Notes: generated by a model from the sequence alone, not told the origin. Positions 29,578-38,550 are shown, counted from the first letter of the stretch. The stretch: DNA of 64,000 nucleotides from Streptomyces camelliae (GCF_027625935.1 NZ_CP115300.1:1-64000); one strand, 5' to 3'. Program-made: numbers and translations.

Positions 29578-30675
29578 GGTGACCGCTGGCAGGACACCGG
29601 TGCCCGGAGCCAGAGTCAGACAGCAAATCTCGTACAGCCAGTGGTCGCGGAACCATGCGTAGTCAGCAGTAGAACTCGTGCCGCTGATGCTCCCAGCCGT
29701 CATCGCCAATCCGGCGTCGGTAGGGCCAGCGGGGCAGTGGATGTGCGCAGGGATTCCGCTTCGAGATCGGTTGTCGGACTTCTGTTACCTGGCGGCCCGC
29801 AGGATGGTGCCGCAGTAAATGCCGGATTTACTGCGGCAGAGCCCCTACCCTGATCATCGCGACCTGCGGCGGACGATTCCGGCCGCCGGGCGAGGTGTAC
29901 GCATTTACTGCGGCAGCACGTAGGGGGCGGGGCGGGCGTGACGATCGAATCAGTGACCGAACTCGGGGCCGGGGGCGTGTTGCGTGTGCCGCGCGCCCGG
30001 GTGGTGCCCCTATCCGCCCCGCAGCAAAGGGCTACGCGGGGCCGACACGGGGGTTGAGGAACATCCGTGTCAGATCGTGCGCTAGTCCGACGCCGGTTCC
30101 CTGGTGGGCGGCTGACGAAGCGTCGGCGACCGGACCCGCCTAAATCCGTTGTTTCTCGACCCGCCGGGAATGGCTTGCGGAGCTTGAGCGTTGAAGGGGT
30201 TGGTGATGGATCCGCCGAACTTGAGTGATCCAAATGACCTGCTGTTCTGAGGCAGCCCGCACATGTCCCGTGACGGGGCGACGAGAGCAGGCAGCCGCCA
30301 TCTGTGTGCGCGATTCGGCCACGCGCGCGTGGTCACGTCTGTTCTCGTCAACAGGGGGTCCCAGTAGTTCTCGCCGAAAAAACAACGCTAAGGACTGAGT
30401 CGCAGGTCAGGCCGTGGCCTCCACAAGGGCCGTGGCTGTTTGCTCGTCGCCGGCAAGTCCCATGAGGCGGTTATTCACGGTCGGCCCCAGATCGATCAGA
30501 GACTGCTCATCGGTCGCCTGGCTGGGGATTGGCCCTTTTGGGTGGTGGCGTTGGTCCGACTCATGGACGGGTAAAGATGTTTCCGGCCCCGCGTGCTGGC
30601 TGACGTTCCGTCACATTGTCAAACTCACTCCGGATTTCTGGGGCACCCAGAACCAGTGGAACAAGGAGTGTGTAG
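29578..30675. other. Long intergenic region with hairpin and relics
   Basis: No intact gene is seen in these 1.1 kb. A 31-base hairpin lies at 29808. A minus-strand C-terminal relic reads ATDEQSLIDLGPTVNNRLMG down to a stop at 30412. The remaining DNA has mixed codon signals and may be IS debris. Confidence 0.45.
29808..29838. repeat. Perfect 13-bp inverted repeat with a third half-site
   Basis: Arms TGCCGCAGTAAAT (29808-29820) and ATTTACTGCGGCA (29826-29838) flank GCCGG. A further copy of ATTTACTGCGGCA lies at 29903-29915. CCCCTAC (after the first pair) and GTAGGGG (after the third copy) form an additional outer dyad. It could be a binding site, terminator or element end; the role is unknown. 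Confidence 0.6.
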
Positions 30676-31206
30676 ATGAGTCCTGAGTACAGGACGGGGT
30701 CCCGGCTGGGACCGCCGGCCCGCGAGAGAGTCAGGAAGGGCGGCTTGCTCGCCTCGCTTGCGCTTGCCCTGGCCGTCGGAGTGACGAGCCCGGCTCTAGC
30801 GGCAGGGCAGAGCGTCGCAGATGGGCGCGCCCCCATGTCGGGCGCCCGCTCCGGTGGCGACCATGGCTGCAAGGACGAGAAGCCGCAGAAGAATAGTCGG
30901 AAGGCGGAGGCCATCCCTCGCCGCGGCGGCGGCGAGGAGGGGGAGTGTCGAGGCGCCGTGAGAGTCACCCGAGTGGACGGACCCCCCATCAACATTCCTG
31001 CGAACAGCACCGACCAACGCGCCACCGCCACCTGCCCAGCCGGTCAGACGGCGATCTCCGGCGGATGGTTCACCGCCAACGCCGGCCCTGTCCCGGGCGC
31101 CTCCGAGCAGTTCCCCGGCACCAACGCCTGGACTGTCTCCTTCGACAATCCGAGTGCCACCGTCACAACGGGTTTTGCCACCGCGTATTGCGCACCGACG
31201 GCGTAG
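30676..31206 (+). CDS. Secreted hypothetical protein
   Basis: This 176-residue protein has a Sec signal peptide (GGLLASLALALAVGVTSPALAA, cleavage about residue 43). A basic low-complexity linker is followed by a C-terminal domain (INIPANSTDQRATATCPAGQ, AISGGWFTANAG, WTVSFDNPSA, TGFATAYCAP). That domain, with two Cys likely in a disulphide, occurs in many actinomycete exported proteins of unknown role. The G+C is slightly lower than its surroundings. A recognisable ribosome binding site (AAGGAG) lies ahead of the ATG. Confidence 0.7.
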   Translation: MSPEYRTGSRLGPPARERVRKGGLLASLALALAVGVTSPALAAGQSVADGRAPMSGARSGGDHGCKDEKPQKNSRKAEAIPRRGGGEEGECRGAVRVTRVDGPPINIPANSTDQRATATCPAGQTAISGGWFTANAGPVPGASEQFPGTNAWTVSFDNPSATVTTGFATAYCAPTA

Positions 31207-31651
31207 CGGCACGCAGCGTGAGGGCCGCCCATCTCGTGGCGGCCCTCCCGGACCCGGCAGTTCGAGGCGGCCGATGTGCTTTCGCACGACGCCGTCCATC
31301 GGCACCGTGTCGCCGGCGTCGTAGAAGCGGGTCTTGCCGTCGACGTCGGCGTACTTCTCCAACAGCGCGAGCGGCGGCCGCGGGCTGCTGCTCGACCAGA
31401 CCGGCCGGCTCTCGGTGGAGGGCCGGCCGGACCGGGTCGACCACGTCGACGTGAGCGAGGAGCTGGACGTCTGTGCGGCCCCGGCCTCCTATCCCTGACC
31501 CACGGTGCAAAGTAGATGCGCCCAGCCGTCTTGGAGTGAATGGCTCAGCTTTCCACTTCAAGGTCATCGAACGTCATTGGCCCGCCCGGGCCGCTACCGT
31601 CCGGGGACCTACACTCGGCGCACTTGCACGTGGTGCACTCCGGAGATGCCC
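31207..31651. other. Intergenic, fragments only
   Basis: Short coding-like pieces on both strands (for example plus-strand LLLDQTGRLSVEGRPDRVDH near 31390-31450, minus-strand EKYADVDGKTRFYDAGDTVP near 31300-31360) suggest relics. None is recognisable and none has both start and stop. Confidence 0.35.
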
Positions 31652-32224
31652 TCATTTCGGGCCGTGCACCCACCGATTGCCCGGGAGTTCCACGCTGATG
31701 CGCAGAAGGTGAGTGCCAGCGATGTTGCGGAGCCAGTCGGGGTCGTGTTCGAGCATGTAGCCCGCGTAGATCCGGTCAAAGCCTGCCAGTGGAGGCAGCT
31801 CTTCCGGAGGTTCCCGTAGTCCTTGCACACTTGCCAGCGTCAGCCCACTTCCGTTGCGGATACGCCAGTTCCTCCGAGGCCAGAGACGATGCAGGATTCG
31901 CCCCTTCCAGCCTTCGGGGATGGGCTCCCAGTGAAGCCAGACCATGTGAACCCTGATCGGCGTCTCACCGTGGTTGACGAGAGTGAGAAACCACATGGGG
32001 CTGACCTTCCAGTCATCCCAAGTAGCGACCTGCTGCCCGTGACCAACGCTGAACGAAAGTCGCGGGCGTTTCCCTTTGTAGTTCGCATATGAGACCGCCA
32101 TATTGCAGGCTGTGCCGAGCGCACTGCCAGCGGCGATAAGGCGTGATTGTCCGGTTCGACCATACTCCTCGCCCCCGTCCATCTGATCAGAGGACGGGGT
32201 ACTTCCCGCCTTCGTTCGCGTCAT
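31652..32224 (-). CDS. Hypothetical protein
   Basis: This frame of about 190 residues starts at ATG 32224 (or ATG 32182). A hydrophobic segment near the N-terminus (LIAAGSALGTACNMAVSY) is followed by a beta-rich domain (PMWFLTLVNHGETPIRVHMV, WEPIPEGWKGRILHRLWPR, LLRISVELPGNRWVHG). The low G+C relative to neighbours and the lack of a recognisable family suggest an acquired gene. Its function cannot be guessed. Confidence 0.55.
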   Translation of the reverse strand: MTRTKAGSTPSSDQMDGGEEYGRTGQSRLIAAGSALGTACNMAVSYANYKGKRPRLSFSVGHGQQVATWDDWKVSPMWFLTLVNHGETPIRVHMVWLHWEPIPEGWKGRILHRLWPRRNWRIRNGSGLTLASVQGLREPPEELPPLAGFDRIYAGYMLEHDPDWLRNIAGTHLLRISVELPGNRWVHGPK

Positions 32225-32296
32225 ACCTGATCTGAGGATGTGCAGAGGTGCAAGGCGGGGACGGCCGGAGCACGGGCTCCGAGCACCCACGCGCTA

Positions 32297-32423
32297 CCTG
32301 TCGCCAAACGATCGTTTGACGACAGGCGGCCGACGCGTCCAATGAACCCGTGCAATCCGGGGGCCCGCGGCGGCGCGAATCCAATCAGATCCGATGGTGA
32401 TTGCTGACAGGGTTTGATGACAG
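32297..32423 (+). promoter_or_regulatory. Candidate res/recombination site upstream of the serine recombinase
   Basis: A 30-base near-perfect palindrome (32297-32326) has centre AACGATCGTT and arm ends CCTGTCG / CGACAGG. A related half-site GTTTGATGACAG (32412-32423) matches its right arm GTTTGACGACAG. The position 40-160 bases upstream of a resolvase gene is where res subsites usually lie. Confidence 0.45.
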
Positions 32424-32459
32424 ATAGGGTCCGATCCTCCGCACGGAAGGGGCCCTTCG

Positions 32460-33297
32460 ATGGCGAACCTGGTCTACAAGCGGGTCTCGACCGACCAGCA
32501 GTCGACCGCCCGGCAGAACCTCGTCCTCGACGAAGCCGTGATCGAGGACCCGGTCTTCTTCGAGGAGGACCCGGGCACCTCCAGCCGCCTCCACCCCCTC
32601 CAGCGCCCGAAGTTCCGCGCGCTCCTCGACTACGCCCGGCCGGGCGACACCGTCCACATCTCCGAGATGTTCCGCCTCGTACGCGGCACCGGGCACATCC
32701 TCGACGTGCTCGACGTCCTCCACCGCGACCGCCTCGCCCTGCGCATCCACGACGGCGCGTTCTCCGCGATGGACCTCACCGCCCGCCACCCGCGCACCGG
32801 CGAGCTGCTGTCCACCGTGAAGTTCATGGTGCAGACCCTCGCCGCCGCCGGCGAACTCCAGCGCGACCTCCAGCGCGAGCTGACGTATGACGGGCTGCGG
32901 GCCGCCGAGGCCAAGGGCAGCAAGGGCGGACGCCGCCCCGCCATCGAGGCCGACAAGATCGCCGACGTCCGCACCGCGTACCTGGAGGGCCGCTCCATCG
33001 CCGCCCTCGCCCGCGACCACGGCGTCAGCCGCGGCGCCATCCGCGCGGCCGTCGCCGACCTCCTGCCCGACCACACCGCCGCCGACGCGGACAGCCCAGC
33101 CCCGGAGCTGCCGGTCACCCTCGACATGCCGGGCAAGGTCGCCGACTTCCTCCGCACCACCGAGCTGGAGCCCGCTGAGCGCGCCGCTCGACCAGGGCGT
33201 GGTCGTACGGTGCGGTCAGGGCTACACCCTGCGCGTCAGCGCCACCCTCACAATCCACCGCCAGCTCCTCGATCGCTGCCAGCCCCTCGACGGCGCC
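32460..33297 (+). pseudogene. Serine recombinase (resolvase), 3' end damaged
   Basis: The ATG at 32460 has GAAGGGG upstream. The resolvase domain opens VYKRVSTDQQS, with the nucleophilic Ser, and continues through GDTVHISEMFRLVRGTGHIL and AAAGELQRDLQRE. A C-terminal helix-turn-helix reads ADKIADVRTAYLEGRSIAAL, HGVSRGAIRAAV. After AERAA one base is lost or gained (about 33186), and the true continuation LDQGVVVRCGQGYTLRVSAT lies in another frame. That continuation is cut near 33297 by an ISAs1 end. The catalytic domain is complete, so partial activity cannot be excluded. Confidence 0.8.
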
Positions 33298-34574
33298 CAG
33301 GGCCAATGCCGTTGCAAAGTGCGGTGATCTTGTAGTCGCGCTGGTCAGACGATGCCCAGTAGGTCGAGCGGGCGGGTGAAGGGCTCATAGGAGACGTGCC
33401 GGATGCCGGCCGCGATGTTGCGGTGTCCGGCGGCGCGGAGCGCGTTGATCGCCAGGTTGCGTAGGGTCGACATGTTTTCGGGGCCATGGCCGGTGCGGAT
33501 CTTCGAGGCGTCCTCGGCGAAGGTGGTGTCGCGGACGAAGTGGAGCCGATTCTCGATGGTCCACTGCGACCTGGCGAGTTGGCCCAGCCGCTGGGGCGAT
33601 GCCTGATGCGAGCTCAGGTCTGTGATCGCGTAGACGGTCTGGCGGCTGATGGTTCCGGTCCTGTGGTCGGTGCGGGGGCGCAGGATGCGTACAGCCTGGG
33701 CGGCGTGGGGGAAGTCGAGCCGAGGTCGGTCACGGTGAGGGCCCTGGTCACTCGGGTCTCCCGGCGGCCGTGGCCGATCTCCCGGTCGTAGCGGCAGGCG
33801 GTGACGTCCTTCCACGGCAGTGATCGCAGCCTGCGGTGCAGTTCGGGCTGGTCGGCCTTGACCACCAAGAGGTAGTGCGCCTTCTTCTCGTCCACCAGGA
33901 AGCGCGCATGCGCGCGCTGGGTGTGCAGGGCGTCGGCCGTGACGGTGGCCCCGGTCAGGTCGAAGGGCGCCAGTAGCGCGGCGAAGCAGGTGATTTCGTT
34001 GGTCTTGTCGGGGATCCGCAGCTGGGTGACGGTTCGGCCGTCGCCGGTCATCGCGGCCAGCAGGTGGGCTGCGGGCGTCTGGCCGTGTCGGGAGCCGCGG
34101 GCAGCCTTGCCGTCGAGCGCCACCGAGTCCGAGCCGGCAGGATCAGCGCCGGTCAGATCGGCCAGTCCGCCGGGGCAGACCAGGCCGACAATCCGCCGAA
34201 TCGTGGCGGCACTCGGCGCGACGCGCACGCTCAACGACCCTACGACCCGGGCACCCAGTGAGCCAGGGCGTGCCGCGGCGCGTTGGCGGACCACTGGCCG
34301 ATAGCCGTATACGAGCGTGCGCCGGCGACAACCGCGGAGGCGGCAACCAGCAGCACCGCCACGAACGGGTGACGCACCCCTCGACGTCGACGCGGATCCG
34401 GCAACAGCCGCAACCGCTCCACCAGCGACAACCCCGCAGTGTCCTCCAGAGCGGGCGACTTGATCAGGCAGACGGTGGCAGACTGACGACACATCGAAGC
34501 TCCGGTGGTGCGAGGCGACTTGGGAAGGTCACCCCGTTCAACCGGAGCTACGCTGCGTGCGTGACGGCCCAGCC
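33297..34574 (-). mobile_element. ISAs1-family element, second copy
   Basis: The transposase relic (33345-34494) is flanked by weakly matching ends, CAGGGCCAATGCCG at 33297 and, inverted, CTGGGCCGTCACGC near 34574. The ends are approximate. The element lies in the 3' part of the resolvase gene and differs clearly in sequence from the ISAs1 relic at 3.7-4.7 kb. Confidence 0.5.
33345..34494 (-). pseudogene. ISAs1-family transposase, two frameshifts
   Basis: Three frames are needed. The first is MCRQSATVCLIKS ... LRLLPDPRRRRGVRHPFVAV ... WVPGS. After a shift near 34255 comes SVRVAPSAATIRRIVGLVCP ... SDSVALDGKAARGSRHG ... TADALHTQRAHARFLVDEKK. After a shift near 33735 comes RPRLDFPHAAQAVRILRPRT ... 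RDTTFAEDASKIRTGHGPEN ... TLRNLAINALRAAG ... LDLLGIV. The catalytic Asp residues and the C-terminal part missing from the first ISAs1 copy are all present here, but no continuous protein is made. Confidence 0.85.
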
Positions 34575-34607
34575 CGCGCTCCTTGGACTGCCGCGACCTG
34601 CGGACCC

Positions 34608-35006
34608 TCAGGGCTGGTCGTACCAGGAGAACGCCGCGATCCGCCAGCCCTCCGGGGTGCGGACGAACTGGATGGTCTTGGTCCCGCCGCCCTCGAACGG
34701 CTCGCCGTCCAGGATGCCGGCCTTCCGGTACTCGCCGAAGCGCGACGCGATGTCGCCCGCGATCTCGGTTCGCTCGGAGGTCTCCCACTCCGAGAACTCG
34801 ACCAACCGGCCGTCGGCGAGCAGGCGTTCGCGCGGCTCGATGAACTCGTCCACGGTGTAGACCGTGTACTTCGGCCCGGTCAGCACGATCACACCACCCG
34901 GAATGACCAGCCGGCGGATCCGGGCCACGTCTGCGGCCTTGCCGCCGCGGTTGTCGAAGGCTCCGAAGAACTCGGCGGCTATCGCGTCAATCTCGATCTT
35001 GGACAT
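34608..35006 (-). CDS. SnoaL/DUF4440-like (NTF2-fold) protein
   Basis: This 132-residue protein has the cone-shaped NTF2 fold pattern: an N-terminal helix (IAAEFFGAFDNRGG), central IPGGVIVLTGPKYTVYTVDE and a C-terminal strand (TIQFVRTPEGWRIAAFSWYD). DUF4440 members include ketosteroid-isomerase-like proteins of unknown substrate. The gene is intact and sits between two IS elements; the left end of the IS630-type element begins 30 bases upstream. Confidence 0.75.
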   Translation of the reverse strand: MSKIEIDAIAAEFFGAFDNRGGKAADVARIRRLVIPGGVIVLTGPKYTVYTVDEFIEPRERLLADGRLVEFSEWETSERTEIAGDIASRFGEYRKAGILDGEPFEGGGTKTIQFVRTPEGWRIAAFSWYDQP

Positions 35007-35035
35007 GGTGCGACGGTAACACCGCTAGTGCTCTG

Positions 35036-35057
35036 ACCGGGAAGGTTCACCGGGTTG
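35036..35057 (+). repeat. Left inverted repeat of the IS630-type element
   Basis: These 22 bases match 36893-36914 perfectly in inverse orientation. Confidence 0.85.
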
Positions 35058-35109
35058 CCGTTCGCGGTGCGGGCCTCGCGGGCGATTGGATGTGACGACA
35101 TCCAATCTG

Positions 35110-36246
35110 ATGCGTGGAGGTGCGGTGGCGGAGCCGGTCAAGGTCCGCAGGCTGACCGATCAAGAAGGGCAGAAGCTTCAACAGATCGTGCGCCGGGGCA
35201 GCACCAGCACGGTGCGTTACCGGCGGGCGATGATGATCCTGGCCTCGGCCGGAGGTAACCGGGTCCCGGTGATCGCCCAACTGGTCCAGGCCGACGAGGA
35301 CACCGTCCGCGACGTGATCCACCGGTTCAACGAGATCGGCCTGGCCTGCCTGGACCCTCAGTGGGCGGGAGGCCGTCCCCGCCTGCTCAGCCCTGACGAC
35401 GAGGACTTCGTCATCGAGACGGCCACCACCCGCCCCCGTAAACCCGGCCAGCCCTTCACCCGCTGGTCCATCCGCAATCTCGCCGCCCACCTGCGCAAAA
35501 TCCACGGCAGGATGATCCGCATCAGCCGTGAGGCCCTGCGGACGCTACTCGCCCGACGCGGGGTCACCTTCCAGCGCACCAAGACGTGGAAGGAGTCCAC
35601 CGACCCTGACCGCGACGCCAAGCTCGACCGGATCGAGCACGTCCTGGAGCACTTCCCGGACCGCATGTTCGCCTTCGACGAGTTCGGCCCGCTGGGCATA
35701 CGCCCCACCGGCGGCACCTGCTGGGCCGAACAAGGCCGGCCCGACCGGCTGCCGGCGACCTACCAACGCACCCACGGCGTCACCTACTTCCATGGCTGCT
35801 ACTCCGTCGGCGACGACACCCTGTGGGGCATCAACCGCCGCCGCAAAGGCGCGGCCAACACCCTCGCAGCCCTGAAGTCGATTCGGGCCGCCCGCCCCGA
35901 CGGCGCCCCGATCTACATCGTCTTGGACAACCTCTCCGCCCACAAAGGTGCCAAGATCCGCCGCTGGGCGAAGAAAAACAAGGTCGAGCTATGCTTCACC
36001 CCGACCAACGCCTCCTGGGCCAACCCCATCGAGGCGCACTTCGGGCCGCTGCGGCAGTTCACCCTCGCCAATTCCCACCACTCCAACCACACCGTCCAGA
36101 CCCACGAGCTGCACCGGTACCTACGCTGGCGCAACGCCAACGCCCGCCACCCCGACGTGCTGGCAGCCCAACGACGCGAACGCGCCCGGATCCGCGCGGA
36201 GAAGGGCATCCGCTGGGGAGGACGGCCTCTGGCCACAGCGGCCTGA
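35110..36246 (+). CDS. IS630-family transposase, intact
   Basis: This 378-residue protein combines an N-terminal helix-turn-helix pair (VRYRRAMMILASAGGNRVPV, DTVRDVIHRFNEIGL) with the DDE core. The catalytic residues are Asp in FAFDEFGPLG (about 188), Asp in IVLDNLSAHKG (about 272) and Glu in NPIEAHFGPL (about 307), with D-x34-E spacing as in the Tc1/mariner superfamily. The start is ATG 35110, or ATG 35086 in the same frame. Every expected segment is present, which makes it one of two apparently intact IS transposases in the window. Confidence 0.88.
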   Translation: MRGGAVAEPVKVRRLTDQEGQKLQQIVRRGSTSTVRYRRAMMILASAGGNRVPVIAQLVQADEDTVRDVIHRFNEIGLACLDPQWAGGRPRLLSPDDEDFVIETATTRPRKPGQPFTRWSIRNLAAHLRKIHGRMIRISREALRTLLARRGVTFQRTKTWKESTDPDRDAKLDRIEHVLEHFPDRMFAFDEFGPLGIRPTGGTCWAEQGRPDRLPATYQRTHGVTYFHGCYSVGDDTLWGINRRRKGAANTLAALKSIRAARPDGAPIYIVLDNLSAHKGAKIRRWAKKNKVELCFTPTNASWANPIEAHFGPLRQFTLANSHHSNHTVQTHELHRYLRWRNANARHPDVLAAQRRERARIRAEKGIRWGGRPLATAA

Positions 36247-36291
36247 CCGTCCCGGCACTGCGGTCACAGCGGCAGACAGTCGGGCCGCCGA

Positions 36292-36822
36292 TCAGCTGAC
36301 ATGTGCGGCGATGATCCGTGCACACTCCATCGACTCGGCATGCGTGGTGTCCACCTCCAGGTCATAGACCATGCCCCGGTGGACCACGTCCGCCTGGGAC
36401 GCCGCCATGCCGATGACCCGATCACCTCGTGCGACTTCACGGCCTGCGGCTACCGCACTGTCGCATCGGACACCGACCCACAGCACCCGCAGTTCACCCA
36501 AAGCCTTCTGCCATCGCTTCTGCGAGTCCGCTCCGCCGAGGAAGACCTCATCAACGATGACCCGGGCACCCGCACGGGCCATCGCGGCGACCCCCTCGAT
36601 CCATGCCGCTTCCAGCGTCCGGAACTCCGGCCCGACGATCACCTGTCCGTCCGGAGCGAACTCGATCCCGGCATCCGACGCCTGCATGGACGCGGGCATG
36701 GCCTCAACCAGCGTGTCCGTCCCCAGGGCCAGCCACGGATCCGGCAGGACTGCCTGCAGACACCGAACGATCCCGGACTTCCCCGAGCTGGAACCACCGT
36801 TGAGAACGATCACCTCAGTCAT
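36292..36822 (-). CDS. CPT-like phosphotransferase (chloramphenicol 3-O-phosphotransferase family)
   Basis: This 176-residue P-loop kinase has Walker [12 protein letters not shown] (about residues 9-19), then [13 protein letters not shown]. The latter corresponds to the active-site Asp segment of the Streptomyces venezuelae CPT enzyme (178 residues). [12 protein letters not shown] and [20 protein letters not shown] (lid region) follow. Length and order match CPT, which phosphorylates chloramphenicol; other substrates are possible in the family. It lies inside the inverted repeats of an IS630-type element, convergent with the transposase, suggesting mobility. Confidence 0.82.
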   Translation of the reverse strand: MTEVIVLNGGSSSGKSGIVRCLQAVLPDPWLALGTDTLVEAMPASMQASDAGIEFAPDGQVIVGPEFRTLEAAWIEGVAAMARAGARVIVDEVFLGGADSQKRWQKALGELRVLWVGVRCDSAVAAGREVARGDRVIGMAASQADVVHRGMVYDLEVDTTHAESMECARIIAAHVS

Positions 36823-36892
36823 CACCGCGCCACAGTAGAGGCACCGCAGCAACGCTCGAAACGGATTTCCGCGAACGCTGTACCGCCCGCCA

Positions 36893-36914
36893 CAACCCGG
36901 TGAACCTTCCCGGT
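36893..36914 (-). repeat. Right inverted repeat of the IS630-type element
   Basis: These 22 bases match 35036-35057 perfectly in inverse orientation. They lie 70 bases upstream of the phosphotransferase start codon. Confidence 0.85.
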
Positions 36915-37391
36915 GGGCGATCTGGGCCAGGAACGCGTCACGGTGGCGCAGCAGGTGGACGCGGAACCGCAGGCGCCAGGCGGGAGACAGTCCGGCGACG
37001 GTACGGGGCCACAGATCACTCATGGCCGCCACGGCCGCAGCAGACCCGGTGGTGGGATCGTCGTCGATCACGCACGTCAGCGCCTGATAGACGGCGCGCA
37101 CCTGATCGGAAGACCGGCCCATGGGGCCCTCGTCCTGCTGGTCGTCGAGGTGGAACAGCAGCGCCACCCACTGGGCGAACAACTCCACTGCCTCCACCGG
37201 TGATTCGGCAGGATCCGGGAGGCGATCAGGTGGAACCCGGCCGAGCCCAGGCGGCTCTCCTCGCCCGGACCCTCGGTCAGCCCGATACCGGCCGCCCACG
37301 CGCCCAGGCTCACGCCCACGCGGTTGGCCTCGGGATGGATGCGCCGCAGAACCGGGATGCTGAAACCCACAGGGTGGGCTGGTGGCGTCAT
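36910..37391 (-). pseudogene. Class I terpene synthase relic
   Basis: The frame from ATG 37391 reads [52 protein letters not shown]. After a shift near 37210 it continues [20 protein letters not shown], with [10 protein letters not shown] as the Mg-binding DDxx(D/E) motif. A helical part follows to [20 protein letters not shown]. There the right end of the IS630-type element cuts it. The second metal motif (NSE) is gone. It is a remnant of a sesquiterpene-type cyclase. Confidence 0.75.
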
Positions 37392-37559
37392 CGAGGCTCC
37401 AGGATCGTGGGCGAGGGGCGCTCCAACGCGGGAGGCTAATGACGATCATTCAGTGCCGCCAGCCCGAGGCCGGTTCCGCGGCCAGCCAGGGGTGGTGTGT
37501 GCCAGGCGTCCAACGATCTGACTGCCCCTCCGCGCTGCGAGCCCTTCCACCTGCGCGAG

Positions 37560-37672
37560 AGGGCACCACGTTCCCTTGGCGATCCCGGCCCAGCGCAAGG
37601 CCCGCCGCGAGTACGAGAACCGGGTCAGCGCGCTCGCATCGACCGGACCATGATCATTCTCACCGGGATTTC
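37560..37672 (+). pseudogene. Resolvase-type C-terminal scrap
   Basis: One frame, after a lost C near 37580, reads LAIPAQRKARREYENRVSAL followed by a stop. This resembles the tail of streptomycete serine recombinases. It could be the displaced 3' end of the recombinase at 32.5 kb, but that is a guess. Confidence 0.3.
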
Positions 37673-37691
37673 CTGTACCGCAAACTACTCA

Positions 37692-38084
37692 CACCCGAGC
37701 ATGCTGCTGCGCGACGTCCAGTACCGCATCCGCGCCCAGGTCGTCCTGACCGAGCGAGGCCAGGGCGGGCGCGAGGAGAAATACCGGGAGCAGATGCGCC
37801 GCCGCGTGGACAAGGGCGCCTGCTTCGCCCAACCGTTCCTCGGCTGCCGTGAGTTCAGCGCCTCCTTCGGCCCGCAAACCGACACCGTGCCCATCGCACG
37901 GGACGAGGACCTGGGCGTGATGCTGCACTCCATCATCTATCCGGCCTCAGGGGGCGAGCAGTACCGCTGGTTCCACGCCAGCTGCGCCAGGGCGTGCTGA
38001 CGGTACCGCTGCGAGCCCTGGGCGCGGGCGAGGTGGCCATGCCCGCCGGCTCCGGCTGGCGCGCCGACGGCGCTCAGGCGGGGT
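37692..38084 (+). pseudogene. cas5c: cas5c (type I-C CRISPR-Cas), truncated and frameshifted
   Basis: The protein reads SMLLRDVQYRIRAQVVL, then EEKYREQMRRRVDKGACFAQ, PFLGCREFSASFG, DEDLGVMLHSIIYP and EQYRWFHA. After one missing base (about 37980) it continues QLRQGVLTVPLRALGAG to a stop at 38084-38086. These blocks line up in order with Cas5c/Cas5d, the RAMP endonuclease that processes crRNA in type I-C: LKDVxYxVKAxF, a helix with KHYxxxxRRxxxG, FLGxRE, LGxMxxxxxYPD, and WxAxxxxGxxxxP. The first 80-90 residues (RRM half) are missing. No CRISPR repeats or other intact cas genes are seen. Confidence 0.8.
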
Positions 38085-38093
38085 GAGGCGCCG

Positions 38094-38273
38094 ATGCTGC
38101 TGCAACGGCTGACGGAAGTCGCCGAGCGGGCCGCGCTCGACGCCTGGGTACGCGCCGGGCGCAGTTGTGCCGCACGGCCTGTATCTGGAGGACTGGGCCG
38201 GCTTCCTGCGGCGCGCGAAGCGGCTGTGCGCCGTGCGGGGGCCGAGGAGGACGAAAGCGAGGCCGCTGGCTGA
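38094..38273 (+). pseudogene. Possible cas8c N-terminal stub
   Basis: The ATG at 38094 lies eight bases after the cas5c stop, where cas8c sits in type I-C operons. The peptide begins MLLQRLTEVAERAALDAW, and Cas8c proteins commonly begin MLLQRL. After about 12 residues the similarity is lost. The assignment rests on position and six residues only. Confidence 0.3.
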
Positions 38274-38550
38274 TCCCCGGCCCGCTCCTGCCGCCTTCGG
38301 TCCACACCATCCGGCACTGCCTGGCCGCCACCCACCTCAACCCCGCCACCCCGTGGAGAACTTCCTGACCTGCGAGTCATGGCGCCGCCTCCACCAGACC
38401 CGCGCCATGGTCAGCCACTACCGACGCCGCGGAGACCCGCTCCCAGACCGCCTACAACTTTGGGCTCACCACCGGCCGATCCCACCCATCACCGATCCTC
38501 AAGATCTCCGGCCGTAGTACCCGTGAGTGCGGGAATCCGGAAGTCGCGCG
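38274..38550. other. Unrecognised plus-strand relic
   Basis: Frames around 38160-38520 read as a decayed protein (GLYLEDWAGFLRRAKRLCAV, then IPGPLLPPSVHTIRHCLAAT, then SWRRLHQTRAMVSHYRRRGD) ending at a stop at 38517. I do not recognise it. Confidence 0.35.

Larger units (their letters stand above)
35036..36914 (+). mobile_element. IS630-type element with a passenger CPT-like gene
   Basis: Perfect 22-bp inverted repeats (starting ACCGGGAAGGTTCACC) lie at 35036-35057 and 36893-36914. They enclose an intact IS630 transposase and, on the opposite strand, a phosphotransferase gene. The right end lies in a terpene synthase relic. No TA target duplication is obvious next to the repeats, so the true ends may be a few bases inside. 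A passenger gene is unusual for an IS630 element. Confidence 0.7.

Noticed and set aside
31276..31500. Possible small genes downstream of the secreted protein
   Set aside because: Coding-like fragments occur on both strands, but none has a start, stop and recognisable family.
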